Shown here: piece after piece, positions 15,603 through 23,650 of the stretch
How the letters are laid out: the number at the start of each line of letters is the position of its first letter
Position numbering within the stretch: the stretch's first letter is position 1
NCBI GenBank assembly: GCA_903847285.1
Contig: CAINDH010000188.1
Coordinates: 1-33,518, forward strand
DNA: 33,518 bases
Direction of reading: 5' to 3'
Source of the DNA: an uncultured Verrucomicrobia subdivision 3 bacterium
GTDB lineage: Bacteria > Verrucomicrobiota > Verrucomicrobiae > Limisphaerales > UBA11358
Made by a program: the position numbers and the translations under genes
Notes under the pieces: model-generated
What the model was told of the DNA's origin: nothing
Database searches by the model: none
Seen by the model: only the letters and a program-made list of their open reading frames with translations

Positions 15603-15929
15603 TTACTGGCAACTTGTGTTCAGCCAGTCGAGATAATTTTTGGAACCGGCACTGACGGGCAGCACCAGAAATTCCGGCGTGTCGTAGGGATGTTTTTTGA
15701 GGAGGAGTTTTTCGAGGGCAGGCAGATTTGATTTCTGCGTCTTCAAAATCAACAGCACTTCTGTGCTGGATTCCATTTTTCTGCGCCACCAGTAATGTGA
15801 CTCGATTTTCGGAACCAAATTGGCGCAGGCGATTAACTTGGCAGACAACGCGGCTTTGGCCAGAGAACGTGCCGTTTTTAAATCCGGGGTGGTGACGAGG
15901 ACGATGAAAAACTTCGTGGCGGCCTTCAC
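15603..15929 (-). CDS. cutA: Divalent-ion tolerance protein CutA
   Basis: A 108-residue protein of the CutA1 family, a trimeric ferredoxin-like fold linked to copper tolerance in E. coli, though its molecular role is still debated. Family marks are VLVTTPDLKTARSLAK at the start, KLIACANLVPKIESHYWW, the KTQKSNLPALEKLL helix and the signature HPYDTPEFLVLPVSAGSKNY near the end, closing with WLNTS. It starts with GTG 6 nt after the stop of the small secreted protein, so the two are likely co-translated. Confidence 0.95.
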   Translation of the reverse strand: MKAATKFFIVLVTTPDLKTARSLAKAALSAKLIACANLVPKIESHYWWRRKMESSTEVLLILKTQKSNLPALEKLLLKKHPYDTPEFLVLPVSAGSKNYLDWLNTSCQ

Positions 15930-15935
15930 GCGTGG

Positions 15936-16220
15936 TCAGTTTAGCGTGGAGAAATCGCCGAGTGGACGGGTGAACGTGGCTTCGGCGGGATGGATGATAA
16001 GCGTGTCCGCCGTGTCGTGCACGCTGCCAGAAAGTGCAGCAAAGGGCAGGGCGACGGCGAAGATGGCCGTGCCAACAATAGTTACCGCGAAGCATCCGGG
16101 GCGAACCAAGGCGAGGTCGCCGACGACTTCCAGTGAATTATCCACCGACGCACGGGCGGAGTTGACGCTGCCAGCGGCGAGCGTCAGGAGGCAAACGAGG
16201 AGGAGAAATTTGTTTTTCAT
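15936..16220 (-). CDS. Small exported hypothetical protein
   Basis: A 94-residue protein with an N-terminal signal peptide (MKNKFLLLVCLLTLAAGSVNS, cleavage near ARA). A hydrophobic segment follows at about residues 43-61 (FAVTIVGTAIFAVALPFAAL), and the end is TRPLGDFSTLN. The frame is open further upstream, but Met 16220 gives a proper signal peptide. I do not recognise a family with a known role. It is the first gene of the minus-strand run and lies back to back with the histidine kinase gene, 104 nt away. Confidence 0.75.
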   Translation of the reverse strand: MKNKFLLLVCLLTLAAGSVNSARASVDNSLEVVGDLALVRPGCFAVTIVGTAIFAVALPFAALSGSVHDTADTLIIHPAEATFTRPLGDFSTLN

Positions 16221-16324
16221 AGGCGGATTCTGTTGCCGCAACAATGCACCTTCCAGAATTATTTTCAAGCAGTTTGTAGTTTGGATTTAGGCGGGGCGTC
16301 CGTTATCGTGCGGCCATCTAAAAA

Positions 16325-17770
16325 ATGCAGACACCTGTTTCTAAACGGTTACTTGGTCTGACCAACTGGATGGCAGCGGCAGTCGCGTTTTTTTTACTCG
16401 CCATTTTTTCAGCAATCGCGGATGAGCCGGCTGCGTCGGCGATGGCTGACTGGAAGCCGGAGGCGACCAATCATCTGGGGCAGTGGATCTGGGACACCAA
16501 CGCCTTTGACAAACAGACGGTATGTTTCTGGCGACCGTTTGAAATCCCGCTAGGTAGCAAAATCACGCACGCAACGTTGCGCATCACGGTGGACAACGGC
16601 TACACGCTTTTTCTCGATGGTAATGAAATCGGTCGCGGCAGTGACTGGCGCACCGTTTCCAGATATGACGTGACGCAACTGCTCCGGCCGGGGCGGCACA
16701 TCCTCGCAGTCGAAGCGTTTAATGACCGGCTGGAGGGTGGATTTATTTTCGTGTTGGATTTGGCGTTGGAAGGCAAGCCGGCGATTGAAATCACATCAGA
16801 TGATTCCTGGTATGTGCTGCCGGACGGTCAACATGGTTGGGAGAAAAGAAAATTTTCCGCAGCGGCAAGCCGGCGCGCACATATCGTCGGGCCGGTGCAC
16901 ACGCATCCTTGGGAAATCTGGCCTTTCGGCTTGGCCACGGTGCCGGCATTGCATCCGGCAATGGTGCATTTCTGGCAGCGAGGTTGGTTTCAACTTGGTC
17001 TGTTTTTGACGTGCGCGGCGGCGGTTTTATCTTGTCTCTGGCTCCTGACGCAGCTTTCGGCGCAGCGTCAGGCGCAGAAGTTTTTGCAGGTGGAACGCGC
17101 CCGCATCGCGCGCGACATCCACGACGACCTTGGCGCACAGGTGACGCAACTGCTGTTGCTCGGCGAAGTCGCGCAGCGCGAGCAGCCGGAACATTCGGCC
17201 GCGCGAACGCAGTTGGCCAACATCTGCGAACATGGCCGCGAACTCGCGCACGCGCTGGATGAAATCGTCTGGGCGGTGAACTCACGGCGCGATACCGTGC
17301 GTGACTTCACGAGCTACGTCTGCAAATACGCGCAGGTTTTTCTGAGCGCCACGAAAATCCGCTGTCGGCTGGACGTGGAGCCGGAGATTGCCGCGACCCC
17401 ATTTGATTTGCCCGTGCGCCGTAATTTATTTCTCGCGGTGAAGGAGGCTTTGAACAACGCGGCCAAACATTCGGCGGCGGATGAATTGTTCCTGCGGATT
17501 TACCGCACCGGGAAAATACTTTCCGTGGCGGTGGAGGATAACGGGCGGGGTTTTGATCCAGACCAGACTGGCGGTGAAGGCAACGGCATGACGAACATGG
17601 TGCAGCGCATGTCTGAAATCGGCGGAACGTGTGCGCTCTCCAGCCAGCCGGGCGGCGGGTCTCTGATTGTTTTTACCGTGCCGCTGCCGTCGGAAAAGCG
17701 TCGTTGGTTTCAGCGCCCGCAAAATCAAATGGCGGCGAATAAAATTGAAATCCCCCGCTTAGAAAATTAA
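16325..17770 (+). CDS. Sensor histidine kinase with a rhamnosidase-like external domain
   Basis: A 481-residue kinase. A signal or membrane segment lies at about residues 14-32. The external part, about 50-163, reads like the N-terminal beta-sandwich of bacterial alpha-L-rhamnosidases (DNGYTLFLDGNEIGRG, YDVTQLLRPGRHILAVEAFN, then the DDSWYV strand). A second membrane segment is at about 221-244. The HisKA_3 dimerisation helix has the phospho-acceptor His266 in RIARDIHDDLGAQ. The ATPase domain shows the N box (KEALNNAAKHS), VEDNGRGFDP and GNGMTNM. No HAMP or PAS domain is seen. It probably senses a sugar or cell-wall glycan, which is inference. The regulator gene follows after 9 nt. Confidence 0.9.
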   Translation: MQTPVSKRLLGLTNWMAAAVAFFLLAIFSAIADEPAASAMADWKPEATNHLGQWIWDTNAFDKQTVCFWRPFEIPLGSKITHATLRITVDNGYTLFLDGNEIGRGSDWRTVSRYDVTQLLRPGRHILAVEAFNDRLEGGFIFVLDLALEGKPAIEITSDDSWYVLPDGQHGWEKRKFSAAASRRAHIVGPVHTHPWEIWPFGLATVPALHPAMVHFWQRGWFQLGLFLTCAAAVLSCLWLLTQLSAQRQAQKFLQVERARIARDIHDDLGAQVTQLLLLGEVAQREQPEHSAARTQLANICEHGRELAHALDEIVWAVNSRRDTVRDFTSYVCKYAQVFLSATKIRCRLDVEPEIAATPFDLPVRRNLFLAVKEALNNAAKHSAADELFLRIYRTGKILSVAVEDNGRGFDPDQTGGEGNGMTNMVQRMSEIGGTCALSSQPGGGSLIVFTVPLPSEKRRWFQRPQNQMAANKIEIPRLEN

Positions 17771-17779
17771 ACCATCCTC

Positions 17780-18424
17780 ATGAAGACCGCAGCCACCAAA
17801 AAAATTGTGCTCGTAGAGGATAAGCCCGGCGTGCGCGATAGCTGGGTCAAGCTTATCAATTCGCTCCCCGGATTTTCCTGTGTGCAAGCCTGTGTTTCCG
17901 GCGAAGATGCGTTACGGGTGATTCCTTCGCTTAAGCCAGACGTGGTTTTGATGGATATTTTTCTGCCACGCATGAGCGGCATCGAATGCACGGCGCGGCT
18001 CAAACTTGAGATGCCGAATATTCAAATCCTCATGCTCACCGCCGTGGAGGATGACGAACTGGTGTTCATGGCGCTAGAGGCAGGCGCGGATGGCTATCTA
18101 CTCAAGCGCACGAAGCCGGAGGATTTGAAGGCCGCGATGCTTGATGTGATTGGCGGCGGCGCACCGATGACCAGCGAGGTAGCGCGGCGCGTGGTGGAAT
18201 CCTTCCGCCGCGCCAACAAGCAGCACAAGCCGGACGTGCGGCTGACGGCACGCGAGCAAGAAGTTCTGATTTTGCTTTCCAAAGGCTACTCCAACAAGGA
18301 AATCGCCAGCCAGCTTGCCATCGGCGCCGAAACGGTCGGCACGCACCTCAAGCACATCTACGAAAAAATGCACGTCCGCTCCCGCACTGAGGCGGTGGCG
18401 CGTTATATGACGCAGAAGGTATAA
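17780..18424 (+). CDS. Response regulator, NarL/LuxR type
   Basis: A 214-residue regulator and the expected partner of the kinase before it. The receiver domain has the acidic pair Glu13/Asp14, the phospho-acceptor Asp59 (LMDIFLPRMSG), Thr87 and Lys109. The C-terminal domain (about 150-210) has the LuxR helix-turn-helix: LTAREQEVLILLSKGYSNKEIA, then VGTHLKHIYEKMHVRSRTEAV. It should bind DNA as a dimer. A possible target is the dyad at 18489-18506 in front of the next gene. No Shine-Dalgarno sequence is visible at the start. Confidence 0.94.
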   Translation: MKTAATKKIVLVEDKPGVRDSWVKLINSLPGFSCVQACVSGEDALRVIPSLKPDVVLMDIFLPRMSGIECTARLKLEMPNIQILMLTAVEDDELVFMALEAGADGYLLKRTKPEDLKAAMLDVIGGGAPMTSEVARRVVESFRRANKQHKPDVRLTAREQEVLILLSKGYSNKEIASQLAIGAETVGTHLKHIYEKMHVRSRTEAVARYMTQKV

Positions 18425-18488
18425 TCGGCAATTTTTATAGAGATTTCTAAAATCGCTGCCCTCCGTTTGAACTCAGGGTTTGGCAAGC

Positions 18489-18506
18489 ATCCCGTATTTG
18501 GGGGAT
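18489..18506. promoter_or_regulatory. Dyad upstream of the adhesin-like gene, candidate regulator site
   Basis: ATCCC, 8 nt, GGGAT forms an 18-bp dyad about 80 nt before the start of the next gene. LuxR-type regulators bind short dyads as dimers, and the regulator gene ends only 64 nt upstream of it. TTGGCA at 18480-18485 overlaps a possible -35 region, and weak -10-like sequences lie near 18503-18511. The role is inferred from position. Confidence 0.35.
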
Positions 18507-18584
18507 AGAAAAATGTCGCTTGTCTGTTAGCTTCTCCGCACACCCGTGACCCACAGTCATCTACATAACCCAACAATTAGCCCA

Positions 18585-21500
18585 ATGAAAACCCTAAAAC
18601 TATTCGTATATCTCGTGCTGAGCCTTCTGCTTCCGCGCTTCGCAATGGCCGATCTCGTCGGCAATTACACCGCCGACGCCAACACTCTGGTTCTGCTGCA
18701 CTTTGACCAGTCCGGGAACACTTCCTTGGTCACCAACTACGGCACCTTGGGTAGTAATTTTTATACTGCCAACATGAACAGCGGCAGTCACGTAGCCTCG
18801 ACGACCGTTACGAACATGACGGGGCGTCCTTCTTATGTGAGTGGCCCTACCAATTTCGGTAACTGCCTAGCTCCCGATAACAGCAGCACCTTCGGTGTCT
18901 GCGGCTGGGATTTCAACAACAACGGTTCATTTAACCTTGATTCGGACGCATTTCCACAGAAGCGGTTGAACATCGGAAATGGCGCGCAGACGCCGTTCAC
19001 CATTGAAGCTATCGTATGTCCAACCAATGGGACTAGTTCTAGCGGGCAAATCATCTGCACCGATAGTTCCCTAGCCAGCCGGGGTTTCCAATTCAACCTT
19101 TCCTCCGGTGGAGTCGTCATTTTTAACTTTGTAACGAGTGGCGGCAGTATGTCCGGCAACATACCCACGACAGGCAATAACGCCCTTGTAAGCGGTAATT
19201 GGTATCATGTGGCCTTCAGTTATGATGGCACCAACGGCACGATTTACTGGACATTGCTCAATGGCACCAATGGCGCAGCGAGTGTTTTGGCCAGCCAAGC
19301 TCTCAATCTCGGCGTGGCGGCAGGCAACGTCACTGGCGAGCTGTCAATTGGCAACATTGGCCGCAACGTGTCGCAAGCCCCGTTTCAAGGCTACATTGAC
19401 GAAGTGCGCATTAGCAGTGTGGCGCGCAAATCCGGCCAGATGCAGTTCAATTCGCCGAGAGTAACCATTACGCAAAATCCCGTAAGCCAAAACGTGGACT
19501 ACAACCTGCCGGTGACCTTTACTGTTGGTGCGTCCAGCGATAACCCGTTAAGCTATCAATGGCGGTTTAACTCCAATTCCATTGCAGGTGCGACCAATGC
19601 CTCCTACACCATCGCGAACACGGCAGCTACTGACGCCGGCTTTTACGACTGCGTGGTGACTAACACCATCGGCTTTACCAACGTCACCACCGTGGCCCAG
19701 ATGGTTGTCGGGGCGGCAAACTTTCTCGGCAACCGTTACAGCTTCAATACTAACTACATTGATCCATCAAGTGGTTTGTCGGTCACGCCCGACAGCATCG
19801 GTGGGCAAACCGCGACGAATATTGGAAGTGCCTACGAGACCAATGGTTCATTGGTATTGGATGGAACAACCGACACTTTTGTGCAACTGCCCCCAAATCT
19901 TTTCACCGCAGCGAATGCTACCGCTCTCACCGTCGAGTTTTGGGCGACATTAGGCACCAATCCAAACAACGTGGATGTTTTTGCTTTTGGCAAAACCAAT
20001 TTTGTCCTTGGTTCTGGCATCGTTGGCTTCTTCGATGTGCAATATTCACCGCACACCGCCGTTGGACAGTTGGCCGTGGTTAATAATAATAGTCAGTCGG
20101 TCACGGCGAATGGCAATTTGGACAACCAAACCGTCCATGTCGCCGTCGTGGTGGACGCACCGGATAAAACGCTCGCCATCTATACGAACGGCGTCTTGGA
20201 GGCGGTTAACACCAACTTCACGGTCAACCTCAGCAGCTTGAACGACCAGCTCTCGTGGATCGGTCGGTCATTGACAGTTGCCAATCCGAATCTGGTCGCA
20301 AGCATCGACGAACTGCGCATTTTCCGCGGTGCGCTGTCCCCGATCAGCATTTTGCAAAGCCACGTTCAAGGCCCGAACATCCCGCTCGCCGGCGGCCCGG
20401 CGTCTTTCTTGGCGCAACCGAGCAATACCACGGTTCCCTTGGGGCAATCGGCTACGTTCTCGGTCGCAACTCTGGGTTATCTGCCCATCACTTACCAATG
20501 GTATAAGAATGGTTCTCCGATTCCTGGAGCAACGGCTTTTTCCTACACCTACATTCCTGTGCTGGGCGACAATGGCGCTATCTTCAATTGCCATGCATCC
20601 AACACGGTCGGCGTGACCACGTATGTGACCAACAGTGCCAGCGCGACCTTGGGTGTTTTCCTTCCACCCACTTTGGCTTGGTTGGATTCCGCTAACGGCG
20701 GCAGCGGCAACGGACTTTGGGACACTTCCTCGCTCAACTGGACCAATGACGGTGGCGCTGTTCCGATTGCTTTTACGCAAACGAATGGTGTCTTGTTTGA
20801 CGGTCGCGGCAGCGGTTCACCGAGCGTGGACATCACGCAAGCGACTGTTCCCTACAACGTAACGGTGAATGCAGCGACTGATTATTCGTTCACCTCTACC
20901 AGTGGCAACGGTTCATTGAATGGATCTGCCGCAATCAACAAACTCGGCGTTGGCAAGTTGACCCTTGATTTGACGAATAATCTTAGCGGCCCGGTGACAA
21001 TTTCCGGCGGCACGTTGCAAGTTGGTAACAGCGATGGTTTCGGTTCGCTGGGAAGCAGTGTGGTCACCAATAATGCCACGCTCTCAATCGCTCGCGGTGA
21101 CAATTTGCTCAATCTAAATAACACGATTCACGGCACCGGTGTTTTGAGCGTGGACGTAGGCGGCGCGGTGACGATTTCCGGCAACAGCGACTTCTCCGGC
21201 GCGACGTTGCTTAACTCTGGCGTCACCTTCCTGACCAGTGCCACCGGCCTTGGTTCACCGGCCTCCGGAACGACGGTCGCTGGCGGCGCGTTGCTTTATG
21301 TCACCGCCAACGTCAATCTTGCCGAGCCACTCACCTTGAGCGGCGGCACCGCGCTCCAAAAAGGCGGCGGGGGACTGACGGTTGAAACTGGATCTATCGC
21401 GCTCGCATCCGACTCGACCATCAGCCTGGACGGCGGGGCGACGCTGGTGTTGAGCAATGCTATCAGTGGTAGCTTTAATCTCACTGCCGCCGGCAACGTC

Positions 21501-22703
21501 AGTGGCTCATTGACTTTGACCACGAACAGCACCATCAGCGGCTTCACGTTGAATGGGCCGGTGGTGAATGTCCGTTCCGGCGGCGCGCTAGGTCTCGGCG
21601 CGGTAACGGCCACCGGCACTGGACGTTTTGTTCTGGCCGACGGCATCAATGTCACCAACGCCATCAGTGCTAGCAGCTTTTCACCGGGTGCAGCCACTGG
21701 TTTTATCATGGTGGGCGACAATACCAATAACACAGTGACGACCTACAGCGGTCCAATCACCTTCGGCACAGCTGCGGGCGCGGGTGGCAACTTTGTCGGA
21801 CCGGTCAGTTCAGGTTATCTGAATATTAGTGGTCCCGTATCGGCTCCCGGTGTGCTCGTCACCGTGCGCTTCGGAAATGTGCGCTTCGCGGGCGGTGGCG
21901 ATTGCAACGAATTTCAGATTCGTGCCAATACTACCAGCCTCGGCGCAAACAACGGTCTTCCTACTAACGCCCCCATTGACATTGGCGGCAACGGCAGCAC
22001 CACCGTCCCGACTTATCTCGACTTGAACGGGTATAATCAGGCAATTCCAGGTGTCAAGAATGCGGTCAGCGGGGGAGTCAATCTGGCGTTCGTGACTAAC
22101 AGCAGTGCAGTGCTAAATACGCTGACGCTTAATCCCGGGACCGGAAATACATATTCATTCGGCGGCGGTGTGGTCGGCAAGGTCGCGCTCGTGCTGAATT
22201 CCGGCCAGCAAATCTTCACCGGCACGGTCGGCACCAATGCCTACACCGGAAACACGACGGTCAACGGCGGCACCCTTGAACTGGCGAATGACAGCATCGC
22301 CACAAATTCCACGGTGACCATCGCCAGCGGCGCGACGCTTCAGTTGGATTTCTCGACGACCAACCAGATTGCTGCGCTCGTGTTGAACGGTGTGAGCCAG
22401 GCTGGTGGCGTGTATAACAACGCGACAAGCCCGACATTCATGGCTGGCTCTGGCAGCCTGCTCGTCGTGCCGCCCGTGAACACCACGCCAACGAACCTAG
22501 TTGCTTCCGTTAGCGGTAGCACGCTCACGTTGAGTTGGCCCGCCGACCACACCGGCTGGAAATTGCAGGCTCAGACGAACACCCTCAGCTCCGGCCTCAG
22601 CACCAACTGGGTCACGATCCCCGGCTCGGATGCATCTAATACCTATAACGCCACACTGGATTCCGCAAACGGCGCGGTGTTCTACCGCATGGTTTATCCG
22701 TAA
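18585..22703 (+). CDS. Large secreted LamG/Ig/PATR repeat protein (adhesin-like)
   Basis: A 1372-residue exported protein. ATG 18585 gives a clear signal peptide (MKTLKLFVYLVLSLLLPRFA), while a GTG at 18546 does not. In order it has a LamG/concanavalin-like domain (about 134-280), an Ig-like domain (about 292-375, with YQWRFNSNSIAGATNASY and DAGFYDCVVTN), a second LamG-like domain (about 379-582), a second Ig-like domain (about 605-690) and a long region of autotransporter-associated beta-strand repeats (PATR, about 695-1290, with GVGKLTLDLTNNLSGPVTI). It ends with a module of about 70 residues (LSWPADHTGWKLQAQTN to FYRMVYP) common in this phylum. No membrane beta-barrel is seen, so export and anchoring must use another path. 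It probably binds carbohydrate. Confidence 0.9.
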   Translation: MKTLKLFVYLVLSLLLPRFAMADLVGNYTADANTLVLLHFDQSGNTSLVTNYGTLGSNFYTANMNSGSHVASTTVTNMTGRPSYVSGPTNFGNCLAPDNSSTFGVCGWDFNNNGSFNLDSDAFPQKRLNIGNGAQTPFTIEAIVCPTNGTSSSGQIICTDSSLASRGFQFNLSSGGVVIFNFVTSGGSMSGNIPTTGNNALVSGNWYHVAFSYDGTNGTIYWTLLNGTNGAASVLASQALNLGVAAGNVTGELSIGNIGRNVSQAPFQGYIDEVRISSVARKSGQMQFNSPRVTITQNPVSQNVDYNLPVTFTVGASSDNPLSYQWRFNSNSIAGATNASYTIANTAATDAGFYDCVVTNTIGFTNVTTVAQMVVGAANFLGNRYSFNTNYIDPSSGLSVTPDSIGGQTATNIGSAYETNGSLVLDGTTDTFVQLPPNLFTAANATALTVEFWATLGTNPNNVDVFAFGKTNFVLGSGIVGFFDVQYSPHTAVGQLAVVNNNSQSVTANGNLDNQTVHVAVVVDAPDKTLAIYTNGVLEAVNTNFTVNLSSLNDQLSWIGRSLTVANPNLVASIDELRIFRGALSPISILQSHVQGPNIPLAGGPASFLAQPSNTTVPLGQSATFSVATLGYLPITYQWYKNGSPIPGATAFSYTYIPVLGDNGAIFNCHASNTVGVTTYVTNSASATLGVFLPPTLAWLDSANGGSGNGLWDTSSLNWTNDGGAVPIAFTQTNGVLFDGRGSGSPSVDITQATVPYNVTVNAATDYSFTSTSGNGSLNGSAAINKLGVGKLTLDLTNNLSGPVTISGGTLQVGNSDGFGSLGSSVVTNNATLSIARGDNLLNLNNTIHGTGVLSVDVGGAVTISGNSDFSGATLLNSGVTFLTSATGLGSPASGTTVAGGALLYVTANVNLAEPLTLSGGTALQKGGGGLTVETGSIALASDSTISLDGGATLVLSNAISGSFNLTAAGNVSGSLTLTTNSTISGFTLNGPVVNVRSGGALGLGAVTATGTGRFVLADGINVTNAISASSFSPGAATGFIMVGDNTNNTVTTYSGPITFGTAAGAGGNFVGPVSSGYLNISGPVSAPGVLVTVRFGNVRFAGGGDCNEFQIRANTTSLGANNGLPTNAPIDIGGNGSTTVPTYLDLNGYNQAIPGVKNAVSGGVNLAFVTNSSAVLNTLTLNPGTGNTYSFGGGVVGKVALVLNSGQQIFTGTVGTNAYTGNTTVNGGTLELANDSIATNSTVTIASGATLQLDFSTTNQIAALVLNGVSQAGGVYNNATSPTFMAGSGSLLVVPPVNTTPTNLVASVSGSTLTLSWPADHTGWKLQAQTNTLSSGLSTNWVTIPGSDASNTYNATLDSANGAVFYRMVYP

Positions 22704-22718
22704 AATAAATCCCTGACT

Positions 22719-22762
22719 TATAATATTCTCGTCCTCGCCCCTGGATTTTTCCGGGGGCGGGG
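22719..22762 (+). promoter_or_regulatory. Possible -10 box and GC-rich hairpin before the prepilin-like gene
   Basis: TATAAT at 22719-22724 would place the transcript start near 22731. CCTCGCCCCTGG at 22733-22744 pairs with CCGGGGGCGGGG at 22751-22762, a 12-bp stem with two G-U pairs and a 6-nt loop. The hairpin would therefore sit at the very 5' end of the mRNA, a known stabilising arrangement. No good -35 box is seen. Without the promoter it could be a terminator of the previous gene, but no U-run follows. Confidence 0.4.
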
Positions 22763-22781
22763 ATAAGTTGTAAAAGCTCAA

Positions 22782-23573
22782 ATGAAAACATTGATCTCCA
22801 AAAAAATCCGCGCCTTCACACTGATTGAATTGCTCGTCGTCATCGCCATCATCGCGATTCTGGCGGCGATGCTCCTGCCCGCACTCGCCAGCGCCAAGGA
22901 AAGGGCAAAACGCATCAAGTGCGTCAACAATCTGCGACAAGTCGGCGTCGGCTGTCTATTGTATGTCAACGACAACAACGATTTTTATCCCGGGGCTGCA
23001 TGGAATGCTGGTTGGAATGCCTATAATCCGTTTCAGCTTTCAACCAACCTCGCAGTTTCCGCCAAAGAACTTGGCTTGAATACAAACAATCTGGATGCGA
23101 ACGGTTCGGTCGTCTCGCCATCTATTTGGACTTGTCCCAACCGGCCTAGTCTACCTGCCAATGGCGGGGCTGGCGTTTACGCCATCGGTTACATGTATTT
23201 TGGCGGCATCCCGACATGGACAAGTGCGACGTCAGGCAAGTCAGGCAAGTCCGCCAGCCCAATCAAAAATTCCACCTCCAAGCCTGGGTGGATGCTATGT
23301 GCCGACCTCTTCGTGCAAATGAACGGCACATCATGGAGTATTCCAGGTTTAGCGGCTGCCAGCGGCATCATCTCCTTGCCAGCTCACACAAAAGGCAGCG
23401 CAAACATGCCCGCTGGCGGAAATGAAAACTTCGCTGACGGTTCCGTCTCTTGGTATAACTCGCCACAAATGGTCAATCTCTACAGCACCACCGGCGCTTA
23501 TCAGTATAATTTTTATTTTCATCAGGATGACTGGGGTCCCATCGCCGGCTCCAGTCCCAAGGCTGGACCGTAA
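22782..23573 (+). CDS. Prepilin-like protein with type IV N-terminal methylation domain
   Basis: A 263-residue protein starting with a class III signal: basic [11 protein letters not shown], then [24 protein letters not shown] with Glu at +5. The residue before the cleavage site is Ala instead of the usual Gly. A helical stretch ([19 protein letters not shown]) follows, and the C-terminal globular part carries the [24 protein letters not shown] motif typical of the PVC type II-like pseudopilins. Such proteins occur in many copies per genome in this phylum; their role in secretion or surface structures is mostly unknown. A terminator follows directly. Confidence 0.9.
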   Translation: MKTLISKKIRAFTLIELLVVIAIIAILAAMLLPALASAKERAKRIKCVNNLRQVGVGCLLYVNDNNDFYPGAAWNAGWNAYNPFQLSTNLAVSAKELGLNTNNLDANGSVVSPSIWTCPNRPSLPANGGAGVYAIGYMYFGGIPTWTSATSGKSGKSASPIKNSTSKPGWMLCADLFVQMNGTSWSIPGLAAASGIISLPAHTKGSANMPAGGNENFADGSVSWYNSPQMVNLYSTTGAYQYNFYFHQDDWGPIAGSSPKAGP

Positions 23574-23614
23574 ATTTTTCTGATAAAAATCTGCGAAATA
23601 TTCTTTGGCTGCGC

Positions 23615-23650
23615 AAAAAAATCGCCGCGCTTTTTGGCGGCGGTTTTTTT
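23615..23650 (+). terminator. Intrinsic terminator after the prepilin-like gene
   Basis: CGCCGC at 23623-23628 pairs with GCGGCG at 23637-23642. A-run and T-run sequences extend the stem on either side, and seven T follow (23644-23650). It lies about 42 nt after the prepilin stop. The stem overlaps the start of the next coding region (signal peptide part from 23634), which is unusual. Confidence 0.8.

Noticed and set aside
23231..23250. Tandem 9-bp repeat TCAGGCAAG in the prepilin-like gene
   Set aside because: It only encodes a Ser-Gly-Lys repeat within the coding region; no further copies.
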